Of a stretch of DNA of 64,000 nucleotides, positions 8,114 to 16,919 are shown piece by piece (position 1 is the first letter of the stretch; every line of letters begins with the position of its first letter). The stretch is from Pseudomonadota bacterium (GTDB lineage Bacteria; Pseudomonadota; Gammaproteobacteria; Steroidobacterales; Woeseiaceae). Below the pieces are notes generated by a model that saw nothing but the letters and a program-made list of their open reading frames with translations, was not told where the DNA came from and ran no database searches. The position numbers and the translations under genes were made by a program. The DNA lies in the NCBI GenBank assembly GCA_022563255.1, contig JADFNS010000007.1:1-64000 (forward strand), in the 5' to 3' direction.

Positions 8114-8806
8114 GTGGCAAAACGTATCGCCATCGTCGAAGACGAGGCAGCAATCAGAGAAAACTACGCGGCGGCATTTCGCCGTGAAGGGTATGCGGTA
8201 GACGCTTACGAGGCCAGAGAGCCCGCAATGAGAGCATTCGAAATCCGTCTGCCCGACCTCGTCGTTATCGACGTGAATCTGAAAGACGATGTCGAAGGCG
8301 GCTTTGAATTGTGCCGCAGCCTGCGGGCGCGCGCATCGGATCTGCCGATCATCTTTTTGACCGCAAGAGACAGCGAGTTCGACGCCATTTCCGGTCTGCG
8401 CCTCGGAGCTGACGATTACCTGACCAAGGACATCAGCCTGCCGCATCTGATGGCCAGAATTGCCGCATTGTTCCGTCGCCTCGAAGCGATGCGACAACCG
8501 CAGGGTCCAAACAACAGATTGACGCGCGGCGATCTCGCCATTGACGTCGAACGCATGACGGTCCACTGGCAGGAAACGGCCGTCAGTTTGACGCTCACCG
8601 AATTCTGGCTGGTGCACGCGATGGCGCGATACCCGGGACACGTTAAAAACAGGCAGCAACTCATGGACGCTGCACAAGCCGTTCTCGACGACAACACGAT
8701 CACGTCTCACATCAAACGCATACGCCGCAAGTTCATCGCAATAGACGCCGATTTCAAAGCGATCGAAACCGTCTATGGCATGGGCTATCGCTGGCTAAGC
8801 GACTAA
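8114..8806 (+). CDS. pdsR: Response regulator, dedicated sortase system type (PdsR-like)
   Basis: A 230-residue OmpR/PhoB-type regulator starting at GTG 8114 (VAKRIAIVEDEAAIREN). The receiver domain occupies 1-120, with phospho-acceptor Asp53 (LVVIDVNL), LTARD and LTKDISLPHL. A winged-helix DNA-binding domain runs from about 135 to 228, ending AIETVYGMGYRWLSD. The assignment to the PDS (proteobacterial dedicated sortase) subgroup rests on family resemblance plus position: sortase remnant on one side, PdsS-like kinase 13 bases downstream. It probably controlled genes for the sortase and its target. What it controls now is open. Confidence 0.82.
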   Translation: MAKRIAIVEDEAAIRENYAAAFRREGYAVDAYEAREPAMRAFEIRLPDLVVIDVNLKDDVEGGFELCRSLRARASDLPIIFLTARDSEFDAISGLRLGADDYLTKDISLPHLMARIAALFRRLEAMRQPQGPNNRLTRGDLAIDVERMTVHWQETAVSLTLTEFWLVHAMARYPGHVKNRQQLMDAAQAVLDDNTITSHIKRIRRKFIAIDADFKAIETVYGMGYRWLSD

Positions 8807-8819
8807 CCACCGTTCACCG

Positions 8820-10835
8820 ATGACGCTACGACGCCAGTTACTTCTCGTCAGCTTGTTTACGCTGATGTTGCCGTGGGCCGGTTGTGAATTTATCCGCGAG
8901 ACCGAATCTGCGCTGCGCAGTGGCCAGCAACAAATGCTGGCCGGCACGGCTCGCGCGCTCGCAAATTCCATGGCGCAGTATGTCGAAGAATATCCCCTGG
9001 ACAACGCGTACGGCTCGTCTTCGGAGCAACTGTACCTGCACGAGCTTGCCACACAGCCGCAAATTGACGGTTACTTCGATGACTGGCCATTATCGACCTC
9101 ATCACTCAAAATTCTGCGCGGCGTGGACGGCCCGATCCTCGTGGCGCTGGGTTCCTTCGGCGGCGCCGTCTATCTCTACGTCGAGGTCAGCGACCGAAAC
9201 GTAGTCTATACGACGCAGGACGGCCCTCGTTATACGGATCGCGTCAGCCTGGTCAGCGTCAGCCCGCCATACCTGCGGGAAAGTTTTGTCTTCGCCGCCG
9301 AGGCACCCGGCTCTTTGATCAGTTACAAACGAGACGATTACGGCTTGACGCCCGAACCCGCGATACGTGCTTACTGGCAGGATATTCCGGGCGGCTATCG
9401 AGTCGAGGCGCGGCTTCCCGAAAAACTTCTGGGCACCCATCTCGGAATCACAGTTAGCAGTACACCGGACGGTTTGCAGCCAGCAACGCGGATCAGCAGT
9501 TTTACCTCAGATACTCCAGCCGCCATCGTCAAACCATCTTCGAAGCTGCGCGAGATCGCCGCATCGCTGATCCAGCCAGGCATGCGCATGATCGTAACCG
9601 ACGCCGCAGGTTGGCGAATCGCGATGGCAGGTACACTGTCCGCCGATGCGGCAGATGGATCTTTCGCTTCGGTCTGGTCGCGACGCATCTACGCGCTGCT
9701 CGTCGAGTCCGGCAAGGATATGGCTGCGGCTGAACCGGATCCCTCGGGACGCGAGCGACAACCCTACGTCAGCGCCGCGTTGGACGGTCACGAAATGTCC
9801 GGTTGGTTCCGAAGCGATGACAGCGGCAGGGCGATAGTAGCCGTGGCCGCGCCGATCGCATCAGACGACGGGATTCTGGGTGCCCTGGTATTGCAACAAG
9901 GCACGGACGCGATATTGAGCCTGACCAACAAGGGTCTGGCGCGCCTGATAAATGTCACCCTTATCGCCACTTTGCTCGTGGCCGGAGCATTGCTCGGATA
10001 CGCGTCGTGGCTGTCCCGGCGCATTCGTCAGTTATCCGTTGCGGCCGAGCACGCTCTCGATAATGAAACCCTGCATTCCGCCTTGCCCAGCGCGTTTGCG
10101 AACGACGAGATCGGCGATTTGTCGCGCAGCTTCTCCCATGTACTGCGACAACTCGGCGACTACAACAACTACCTTCGTACGCTGGCGTCGAAACTGTCGC
10201 ACGAACTTCGGACGCCACTCGCGATAGTGACGTCGTCGTTGGAAAATCTCGAGCATGAAACGTTAAACGACGCGTCCGCTGAATACACAACCCGCGCGCT
10301 CGACGGCGCCAGTCGCCTGCGACAAATTTTAAGCGCGATGAGCGAAGCCAGCCGAGTCGAAGAATTGATGGCGCACGCAGAACCCGAATCGTTCGATCTG
10401 CACTCGGCGCTGCAATCTACGGTGGCGGCCTATCGCGACATCTACGCTGAGAGGGACTTTGCGTTCGACAGTTCAATAGACAGTGCGCCAGTAACGGGTT
10501 CGCCTGAATTGCTCATTCAGATGCTCGACAAGCTGGTCGATAACGCCGTTGATTTCAGCACGGCGGGCGACTTGATCCGTCTGGGTCTCGCCGATCAGGA
10601 CGGCGAGTATTTGCTCACGGTCACAAATCCCGGACCGCCGCTTCCGGACCGCATGCGTACGCAGCTGTTCGATTCCATGGTTTCTATGCGAGAGGGAGAA
10701 AACACGCGGCACCTCGGCCTCGGCCTGTACGTGGCAAAACTGATAGCGGAAGGACATAACGGTCGCATCGGCGCCAGAAATATCGATGGCGGCGTCGTGT
10801 TCGAGGTACATTTGCCGCATCAGGACTCGAGGTAG
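8820..10835 (+). CDS. pdsS: Sensor histidine kinase, dedicated sortase system type (PdsS-like)
   Basis: A 671-residue kinase. The first membrane segment is at about 6-22. A long extracytoplasmic domain follows, with the CBM9-like opening QIDGYFDDWP at 81-90. The second membrane segment is at about 373-396 (INVTLIATLLVAGALLGYASW), then HAMP. The dimerisation domain has KLSHELRTPLAIVTSSLE with the phospho-accepting His near 461. An HATPase domain follows, with MLDKLVDNAVDFS and LGLGLYVAKLIAEGH. This size and layout match the PdsS family, which pairs with PdsR beside class GN sortases. All kinase motifs look intact, in contrast to the broken sortase. Confidence 0.85.
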   Translation: MTLRRQLLLVSLFTLMLPWAGCEFIRETESALRSGQQQMLAGTARALANSMAQYVEEYPLDNAYGSSSEQLYLHELATQPQIDGYFDDWPLSTSSLKILRGVDGPILVALGSFGGAVYLYVEVSDRNVVYTTQDGPRYTDRVSLVSVSPPYLRESFVFAAEAPGSLISYKRDDYGLTPEPAIRAYWQDIPGGYRVEARLPEKLLGTHLGITVSSTPDGLQPATRISSFTSDTPAAIVKPSSKLREIAASLIQPGMRMIVTDAAGWRIAMAGTLSADAADGSFASVWSRRIYALLVESGKDMAAAEPDPSGRERQPYVSAALDGHEMSGWFRSDDSGRAIVAVAAPIASDDGILGALVLQQGTDAILSLTNKGLARLINVTLIATLLVAGALLGYASWLSRRIRQLSVAAEHALDNETLHSALPSAFANDEIGDLSRSFSHVLRQLGDYNNYLRTLASKLSHELRTPLAIVTSSLENLEHETLNDASAEYTTRALDGASRLRQILSAMSEASRVEELMAHAEPESFDLHSALQSTVAAYRDIYAERDFAFDSSIDSAPVTGSPELLIQMLDKLVDNAVDFSTAGDLIRLGLADQDGEYLLTVTNPGPPLPDRMRTQLFDSMVSMREGENTRHLGLGLYVAKLIAEGHNGRIGARNIDGGVVFEVHLPHQDSR

Positions 10836-10879
10836 CGTTAAAATGTCGGGTACGGACGGCTCGAAGAGCGATTTTGAGC

Positions 10880-11362
10880 CTATTTTGCTCTGGAGTAGAA
10901 GCGAATCGTGCCGCTATTACGGTACTGCAAAGACGGTATTAACGGAATATCAATGGCCAGCCGCCCTTCGAGCTCGTATCGAATATCCTGATGTACGCCG
11001 GCACGTACTATGGACAGTAGCTGCGGCGCCGTTTGCAATAAATTCAGATCCACGCTAATCGCGAACTGTGTGTCACCGCCCGCCGGAACCGTGAATTCAC
11101 TGGCCGTTTCGCCACTCGCGAAATGCTGACCGTTCAGTTTGACTCCGTACCCGACATTCCTCACGGGCAATGGAAACGGATTGGGATTTGCAACATCGAA
11201 TGACAACAGGAACGTCTGGCTTTTGAATCCCAGGCCAATCACCTGAACGCTGCGCAACTCAACACGAGGAGCGCTGACAAGCTTGTCGGGAATCGATGCA
11301 CAGGCGGACAAGCAACATGCCAGCCACGCGAGCAAGAATTGCCTTTTTATCTGTGTCTTCAT
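10880..11362 (-). CDS. LEA14/WHy-domain lipoprotein
   Basis: A 160-residue protein with a lipoprotein signal ending LSAC (Cys21), followed by a LEA type 2 (WHy) domain: FLLSFDVANPNPFPLPVRNVGYGVKLNG, then ASEFTVPAGGDTQFAISVDLN. Bacterial members are small envelope lipoproteins with a beta-sandwich fold; most have no proven role. It sits 21 bases downstream of another predicted lipoprotein gene on the same strand, and the two are probably one transcript. It is convergent with the PdsS-like kinase gene. Confidence 0.85.
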   Translation of the reverse strand: MKTQIKRQFLLAWLACCLSACASIPDKLVSAPRVELRSVQVIGLGFKSQTFLLSFDVANPNPFPLPVRNVGYGVKLNGQHFASGETASEFTVPAGGDTQFAISVDLNLLQTAPQLLSIVRAGVHQDIRYELEGRLAIDIPLIPSLQYRNSGTIRFYSRAK

Positions 11363-11383
11363 ACTGTCCTCCTCAGAGCATCG

Positions 11384-11869
11384 CTAATGCAACTCGCCTC
11401 CAAGCTGGCCCCAGCGCGCCCCGATCAATTGCCACTCATCGCCGTTTAATTCCAGCTCCAGGGCAAAACGATAGGCATCGGCGCTAAACCCAAAATCGCC
11501 GTCTTTGGTCCCCGCCATACCCACGGTCAGGTCTATCTCTGCTGCCGAATCGCCATACAAACGCACATCGTCGATCGAGGTAAGCAACTTAATACGGTGT
11601 TGCCGCAAGAAATAAAACCGCAGCAATACCTCGATATCATCTCGATCGTTGCCCCGGGGGTCCGCATATGCCGGGGAAATCATACCGACGAGCTTACGGC
11701 GCTCTTTGGCTTCAGCTGCCTGGTTTGCGATCGTCACCCATTGCCTGAGCTGCTCCTCGGGGCCGGTCTCCGCTCCTCCACAAGCGCCCAGCAATACCGA
11801 ACACGCAAGCATGGTGACCGTCGCATGGATAACGACGGGGCTGCGTTGTTGGGTAGTCGCGTCCTTCAT
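11384..11869 (-). CDS. Predicted lipoprotein of unknown function
   Basis: A 161-residue protein with a signal peptide ending VLLGAC (lipidated Cys near residue 30). The mature part is a compact alpha/beta domain with EEQLRQWVTIANQAAEAKE early, AYADPRGNDRDDIEVLLRFYFLRQ in the middle and DAYRFALELELNGDEWQLIGARWG at the end. The helix-then-curved-sheet pattern looks like the SnoaL/NTF2-like superfamily, but that is only a fold guess. It is upstream of and probably co-transcribed with the WHy-domain lipoprotein gene. Confidence 0.75.
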   Translation of the reverse strand: MKDATTQQRSPVVIHATVTMLACSVLLGACGGAETGPEEQLRQWVTIANQAAEAKERRKLVGMISPAYADPRGNDRDDIEVLLRFYFLRQHRIKLLTSIDDVRLYGDSAAEIDLTVGMAGTKDGDFGFSADAYRFALELELNGDEWQLIGARWGQLGGELH

Positions 11870-11939
11870 CTGCTAAAGTCTACTGACAACCACGACCCCA
11901 AATGGCCTGTTCGGCTCATTTTGTGACCGAGTTCGCACT

Positions 11940-12638
11940 TTGGAGCGCAACTACTGGAATCCTGGGTACAGGCAAATCTCCGTGAAACTCTTGAGTGAAA
12001 GTGCGGACGCGACCATCACCGACGAAGATCAGGCCCGCATCGATGCGATTTTGTCCTTCTGGTTCAGGAAACAGGAGCTTTCAGCGCCACAGATAGATCG
12101 CCGCATGGACCTCTGGTTCGGCGCCGACTCAGTCCTCGATCTCGAGATTGAAAAAGAATTTGCCGACGATGTTGAGGCTGCCTGTGACGGCAGACTCGAC
12201 CACTGGGCGGCAGAACCGGAGGGTCGCCTGGCGCTGATCATCATCATCGACCAGTTTCGGCGCAACATTTACCGCAATACCGCTGCCGCGTTTTCGAAAG
12301 ACCGGCTGGCCCTCAAACTTTGCGTCGAAGGCGCGGTCGAGAAAAAAGACAAGGGACTTACGCCGATCCAGAAGGTCTTTTTCTACATGCCGCTGCAGCA
12401 TGCGGAGTCGCGCAAGGTGCAGGCCAAGTCTGTCGAGTTGTACAATCGCCTCGCGGAATCAGTGTCGCCGACCTACCGCGAAACATTTCTGACCGTCGCT
12501 CAATTCGCCGAACTGCACAAGGACATCATTGATCAGTTCGGACGATTCCCCCATCGCAATACGATCCTCAACCGTGAGAACACGGCGGAAGAAAATGAAT
12601 ACCTCACCACCGACGATACGGGTTTCGGACAGAAATAA
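11940..12638 (+). CDS. DUF924 family protein
   Basis: About 220-232 residues, depending on start (TTG at 11940, or an inner GTG near 11981). The DUF924 signature is clear: IDAILSFWFRKQ, then RMDLWFGAD, IIIDQFRRNIYRNTAAAFSKD, and FFYMPLQHAES. The protein is all-helical and related to tetratricopeptide-like folds. It is widespread in proteobacteria and some eukaryotes, and no function is established. It stands alone between a minus-strand lipoprotein gene and a BBE-like oxidase gene. Confidence 0.85.
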   Translation: MERNYWNPGYRQISVKLLSESADATITDEDQARIDAILSFWFRKQELSAPQIDRRMDLWFGADSVLDLEIEKEFADDVEAACDGRLDHWAAEPEGRLALIIIIDQFRRNIYRNTAAAFSKDRLALKLCVEGAVEKKDKGLTPIQKVFFYMPLQHAESRKVQAKSVELYNRLAESVSPTYRETFLTVAQFAELHKDIIDQFGRFPHRNTILNRENTAEENEYLTTDDTGFGQK

Positions 12639-12705
12639 GCTCCACGCCATTCATTTCGCAGATTTTCGACTACACTTTGGATAGGCAATACTTAAGGAAC
12701 CGACC

Positions 12706-14178
12706 ATGCGTAGACGTACCTTTTGCAGGACGACGCTCGCGGCTGGAATTGCAGCCGCGTTGCCCGGCTGCGGTTATGAATCGAACGAATCTTCTGCAAG
12801 TTCAACCATAGCTGCCCTGACAAGCAGCGGCGCTGAAATCAACATCGAAACAAGCGCCGTCTCCGAATTGGCCGGGGAATTGGCTGGACGCCTGCTTTTG
12901 CCCGCGGACGACGGCTACAATTTAGCCCGCAGGATCTGGAATGGCATGTTCGACAAGCGGCCGGCTCTTATCGCCCAGTGCCAGAACACCGCTGACGTGG
13001 CGAACGCCGTTGCCTTTGCTGCCGAGCGCGGGCTTTTGGTCTCCGTTAAGGGCGGTGGTCACAGCCTGCCTGGAAAATCGACTTGCGACGGCGGCATGAT
13101 GATCGACCTGTCGCACATGCGCACCGTTGATGTCGATACCGAAAATCTCACGGCGCGAGTCGACGGTGGCGCATTGCTTGGTCACGTTGACGTCGCAACG
13201 CACCAGCACAAGCTTGGGACTACCACAGGTGTCGTATCGCACACCGGCGTCGGTGGCTTCACCTTGGGCGGTGGCTACGGCCGCACGGACAGGCTGATTG
13301 GTCTGGCTGTGGATAATTTACTGTCCGCCAACATCGTGATTGCCGACGGCAGCACGCTGCATGCCAGCGAACAGGAAAATCCGGACCTTTTCTGGGCCAT
13401 ACGCGGCGGCGGCGGAAACTTCGGCGTAGCCACGGAGTTCGTTTACCGGCTGCATCCTTTTGACCCGACCATTTATGGCGGAACGGTCGTCTTCGATCTC
13501 AGCAAAGAGCTACTGGTGCTATACGGTGAACTCAGCGCGAGCTTGCCGAACGAGGCCAGCATTGAACCACAGATCGGGCTTGATGAGGACGGTAACCGGA
13601 TCGTAACCATCGAAGTTTGCTACGCGGGCGATCACGCGACCGGCGAACAGGTCATCGCCCCGCTATTGACGCTCGCAAAACCTCGGGCTGCTGATTTGGG
13701 CGCCATGGAATACCGGCTGTTACAAACCGGCGGCGATGCCTTCATGCGTCACGGCCGGCAGTATTATATGAAGTCCGGACTAATGACTGCGCTTTCATCC
13801 GGGGCCGCCGAAGTTATTGTTGATTATATGAGTCGTGATGACCCCGTTGCTTCCTGGTTCCAGCACCTGGGTGGCCTGCCCTCGACGATAGCGCCCGATG
13901 CCATGGCTTATTCGCACAGAGCTGCGGCGCTAAACCTGGGAATCATGGTGATTTCAGACGACCCGTCCGAAATGGACGAGAGAATTGCCACCGCACGCGC
14001 TTTCTACAAGGATGTTGAGCCTTACACGCAAGGTTTCTACACCAATCTCAACGACGATACGGAAATTAAAACCTGGCGCAACTACGGCGACAACTATCTG
14101 CGGCTCGTCGAAGCGAAAAACCAGTACGATCCAAAGAACCTTTTTCGGCTCAATGCGAACATCCTGCCGTCCGTCTAA
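12706..14178 (+). CDS. Exported FAD-linked oxidase, berberine-bridge (BBE) type
   Basis: A 490-residue flavoprotein. The N-terminus has a twin-arginine-like signal (MRRRTFCRTTLAAGIAAALPGC) that also ends in a possible lipobox. The FAD-binding type 4 domain has VSVKGGGHSLPGKS, whose His is the usual covalent FAD site, and TGVGGFTLGGGYGRTDRLIG. The C-terminus has YDPKNLFRLNANI, the BBE-domain ending. Family members oxidise alcohols, sugars or alkaloid-like compounds with O2. Export in a folded state by Tat suits a flavoenzyme. The substrate is unknown. The ATG follows AAGGAACC. Confidence 0.88.
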   Translation: MRRRTFCRTTLAAGIAAALPGCGYESNESSASSTIAALTSSGAEINIETSAVSELAGELAGRLLLPADDGYNLARRIWNGMFDKRPALIAQCQNTADVANAVAFAAERGLLVSVKGGGHSLPGKSTCDGGMMIDLSHMRTVDVDTENLTARVDGGALLGHVDVATHQHKLGTTTGVVSHTGVGGFTLGGGYGRTDRLIGLAVDNLLSANIVIADGSTLHASEQENPDLFWAIRGGGGNFGVATEFVYRLHPFDPTIYGGTVVFDLSKELLVLYGELSASLPNEASIEPQIGLDEDGNRIVTIEVCYAGDHATGEQVIAPLLTLAKPRAADLGAMEYRLLQTGGDAFMRHGRQYYMKSGLMTALSSGAAEVIVDYMSRDDPVASWFQHLGGLPSTIAPDAMAYSHRAAALNLGIMVISDDPSEMDERIATARAFYKDVEPYTQGFYTNLNDDTEIKTWRNYGDNYLRLVEAKNQYDPKNLFRLNANILPSV

Positions 14179-15524
14179 TGGGCTTCTCGTGACAAGCGAA
14201 TATATCGCACGGTCAGCAGTGTCGCCGCTACGGCAAGACCAACCACGAATCCTGCCCAGGTGTAGTTGGGCGGCGCCCGGTAAGTGATCGTCGCAAGGTA
14301 GGCCAGCGGAAAAGCAAGCACCCAAAACGCGAAGATATTGATCGCCATCGGTACGGCAGTGTCTTTATAGCCGCGTAGCGCGCCAGCCGCGCCAATCTGC
14401 ACACCGTCGGCAATCTGGAAAATTGCGGCCATCAGCAACAGGCTGATGGCGATTCCGTTGACGGCTGCGTCTTTGGTGTACAGACCCACAACGGCATCGC
14501 GGAACACGAGCAGGAAAATGGCGGAGCAAGTCATAAATGCGGCGCACATCACGATCCCGATCCCGCCACTGACCCGAGCCCGACGAAAATTCCCCGAACC
14601 CAGGAGTTGACCCACCTTGATCGTTGTCGCCGAACTCAGCGCCAGCGGAATCATGAACAAGGTTGACGAAAAATTGATCGCAATCTGATGTGCCGCCGTA
14701 ATTTCACTGCCGCGCGTTCCCATCAGTATGGCGACGGCCGAGAACAGCCCGGCCTCGGCAGTAATCGTTACGGATATCGGGACGCCCAGGTAAATTATTT
14801 CCTTGAAAACCGCCAACCGTGGCGGCGCCATCCGGGTGAAAATATGGAAGGGCCGGTAGTGCGAACTGGCGATCATGTAAATCGCCAACACCAGCATCAA
14901 GAGCCACATCGTTATCGCGCTCGCGTAGCCACAGCCTACGGCACCCATTGCGGGCGCACCGAAATGACCGAACATCAGAACGTAGTTAAGGAAAACGTTG
15001 CAGACCAACGCAAATAAAGACGCGTACATGATCGGCCGCGTGCGTCCGATCCCTTCGGTTGTGAATCGCAGTGCGAGAAAAATGAGGATGCCCGGTGCGC
15101 CAAACATGATTGCGCGGGTGTAGCCAACTGTCAGCTCTCGAAACTCCGAATCGATACCGAAGCTCTCCATCAACGGCGCAGCCGCGAACTGTCCAAGTAA
15201 GGTCAGCAGGACGCCCATAATCAAAGCGAGATAGATGCCCTGCCGCGTATAGCGACCGATCAGGGCGTAATTCTTCGCTCCGAAATGACGCGATACGATC
15301 GGCGATATGGCCATCAGGATGCCGAGGCAAAAAACGAAGCCAAGAAACCAGAAACTGCCGCCGACAGCAACCGCAGCCAACTCCCTGGCCCCCAACTGAC
15401 CGGCCATGACAGCATCGGCAAACTGCATGCCGGCGACGGCGAGATTATTAACCATCAGTGGAGCGCCCAGACGCAGCAGCGACTTCGCCTCCGACCCCCA
15501 GCTAACTGTCTCCTGATCAATCAT
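14175..15524 (-). CDS. MATE-family efflux transporter, NorM-like (third of three)
   Basis: A 449-residue protein with twelve hydrophobic segments. It starts WGSEAKSLLRLGAPLMVNNLAVAGMQFADAVMAGQ, then VGGSFWFLGFVFCLGILMAISPIVSRHFGAKN, the pattern of NorM-type multidrug/Na+ antiporters. The C-terminus holds IGAAGALRGYKDTAVPMAINIFAFWV. The last few bases overlap the end of the convergent BBE-like gene. Its start region faces the thiolase gene across an 84-base divergent promoter region that contains an inverted repeat. Confidence 0.92.
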   Translation of the reverse strand: MIDQETVSWGSEAKSLLRLGAPLMVNNLAVAGMQFADAVMAGQLGARELAAVAVGGSFWFLGFVFCLGILMAISPIVSRHFGAKNYALIGRYTRQGIYLALIMGVLLTLLGQFAAAPLMESFGIDSEFRELTVGYTRAIMFGAPGILIFLALRFTTEGIGRTRPIMYASLFALVCNVFLNYVLMFGHFGAPAMGAVGCGYASAITMWLLMLVLAIYMIASSHYRPFHIFTRMAPPRLAVFKEIIYLGVPISVTITAEAGLFSAVAILMGTRGSEITAAHQIAINFSSTLFMIPLALSSATTIKVGQLLGSGNFRRARVSGGIGIVMCAAFMTCSAIFLLVFRDAVVGLYTKDAAVNGIAISLLLMAAIFQIADGVQIGAAGALRGYKDTAVPMAINIFAFWVLAFPLAYLATITYRAPPNYTWAGFVVGLAVAATLLTVRYIRLSREAH

Positions 15525-15565
15525 GTGCGCATCTTATCTTACGGTTAAGTCCTTGAATGGTGTAA

Positions 15566-15589
15566 AGTTACGTTGCGCCCTGCGTAACT
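15566..15589. promoter_or_regulatory. Inverted repeat in the MATE/thiolase divergent promoter region
   Basis: Perfect 7-base arms AGTTACG (15566-15572) and CGTAACT (15583-15589) separated by ten bases, giving 17 bases between arm starts. This spacing suits a dimeric regulator binding successive major grooves. It lies 20 bases before the thiolase ATG and 42 bases before the MATE start. The symmetry is seen in sequence; its role as an operator is inference, and I do not recognise the motif. Confidence 0.4.
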
Positions 15590-15608
15590 ATCAAGAACGG
15601 AGACAGGT

Positions 15609-16895
15609 ATGTTGCATGACGGACGAGCGGTACGAGTCGCGGTATTGGGTGGATCAAGGATACCGTTTTGCCGCTCGCATTCAGTGTATCGCAATTGCAG
15701 CAATCAGGACCTGATGGTCGCTGCACTGCAAGGCGTAGTAAATAAATACGATCTGAAAGGTCAGACGCTCGGCGACGTTGCCCTGGGCTCCGTTTTGAAA
15801 CACTCCCGCGACTGGAACCTGGCACGGGAGTGCGTGATCGATTCGGGTTTGTCATTGCAGACGCCAGGCGTCGATCTGCAGCGCGCCTGTGGTACCAGCC
15901 TCGAAGCCGCCATCATGATCGGCAATAAGATCGCCCTCGGTCAGATCGAGGCAGGCATCGCCGGTGGTACCGATACCGTGAGCGACGCGCCGATCGTTTA
16001 CCCGGGCGATTACCGCTCGATTCTGTACGAGATCCATCGATCGCGCTCGCTGCCAGGTCGCATCAAAGCAATTTTCAGAATTCGGCCGCAACACTTCAAG
16101 CCGGAATTCCCGGGAGTCGAAGAGCCGCGCACGGGTTTATCGATGGGCGAAAGCACTGAGATCAGCGCAAAAGAATGGGATGTACAACGCGAACATCAGG
16201 ACCAACTGGCGCTTTCAAGCCATATCAAGGCGGCAGGCGCCTACGATGCGGGATGGTATGACGATCTCGTTGTGCCGTTCGAGGACGCCGAAGAGGACAA
16301 CAACATCCGGCGTGATACAACCTTCGACAAGTTGTCTGCATTGAAACCGGTATTCGACAAAAGCGGCGAAGGCACGATGACCGCAGGCAACAGCACGCCA
16401 TTGACTGATGGTGCTGCGGCCGTATTGCTGGCATCCGAAGACTGGGCCCGACAGAAAAATTTGCCCGTCATGGCTTACCTCACGTTTGCGAAAGTTGGCG
16501 CTGTCGATTTCATTGGCAAAGAGGGCCTGTTGATGGCGCCCGCTTATGCCGTGTCCGATATGCTCAAGCAGGCAAACCTGACGCTACAGGATTTTGACCT
16601 TTACGAGATTCACGAAGCATTCGCCGCGCAGACCATCGCGACGCTCAAGGCCTGGCAGGACGCCAGGTTCTGTCGCGATCGATTAGGACGCAACGAGCCG
16701 ATGGGTCCGATCGATCTCTCTCTCTTGAACACGAAAGGTGGCAGTATTGCGATAGGCCATCCGTTCGCCGCCACTGGCGCACGGATCGTTGCAACGATGG
16801 CCAAGTTACTGCACGAGAAGGGCTCTGGTCGCGGCCTGATTTCCGTTTGCACCGCAGGCGGCATGGGTGTTTGCGCGATTATGGAAGCCACTTAA
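15609..16895 (+). CDS. Acetyl-CoA C-acyltransferase (FadI-like thiolase)
   Basis: A 428-residue thiolase. The active-site Cys94 is in VDLQRACGTSLEA, the histidine is in YEIHEAFAAQ near 335, GHPFAATGAR is near 383, and the second cysteine is in CTAGGMG near 414. Length and the HFKPEFPGVEEPRTGLSMGE segment resemble FadI, the thiolase that releases acetyl-CoA in beta-oxidation. No fadJ-like partner is adjacent; an AGCS symporter gene follows 24 bases later. It could equally be a degradative thiolase serving another pathway. The ATG follows GGAGACAGGT. Confidence 0.88.
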   Translation: MLHDGRAVRVAVLGGSRIPFCRSHSVYRNCSNQDLMVAALQGVVNKYDLKGQTLGDVALGSVLKHSRDWNLARECVIDSGLSLQTPGVDLQRACGTSLEAAIMIGNKIALGQIEAGIAGGTDTVSDAPIVYPGDYRSILYEIHRSRSLPGRIKAIFRIRPQHFKPEFPGVEEPRTGLSMGESTEISAKEWDVQREHQDQLALSSHIKAAGAYDAGWYDDLVVPFEDAEEDNNIRRDTTFDKLSALKPVFDKSGEGTMTAGNSTPLTDGAAAVLLASEDWARQKNLPVMAYLTFAKVGAVDFIGKEGLLMAPAYAVSDMLKQANLTLQDFDLYEIHEAFAAQTIATLKAWQDARFCRDRLGRNEPMGPIDLSLLNTKGGSIAIGHPFAATGARIVATMAKLLHEKGSGRGLISVCTAGGMGVCAIMEAT

Positions 16896-16919
16896 GAACA
16901 CAATAATCCTGGGGAAACC

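Noticed and set aside
7994-8133. N-terminal extension of the sortase-frame ORF, antisense to the response-regulator start
   Set aside because: The peptide has no sortase-like membrane anchor and overlaps the pdsR start on the other strand. It is open by chance, and the real N-terminal sortase residues are in another frame.
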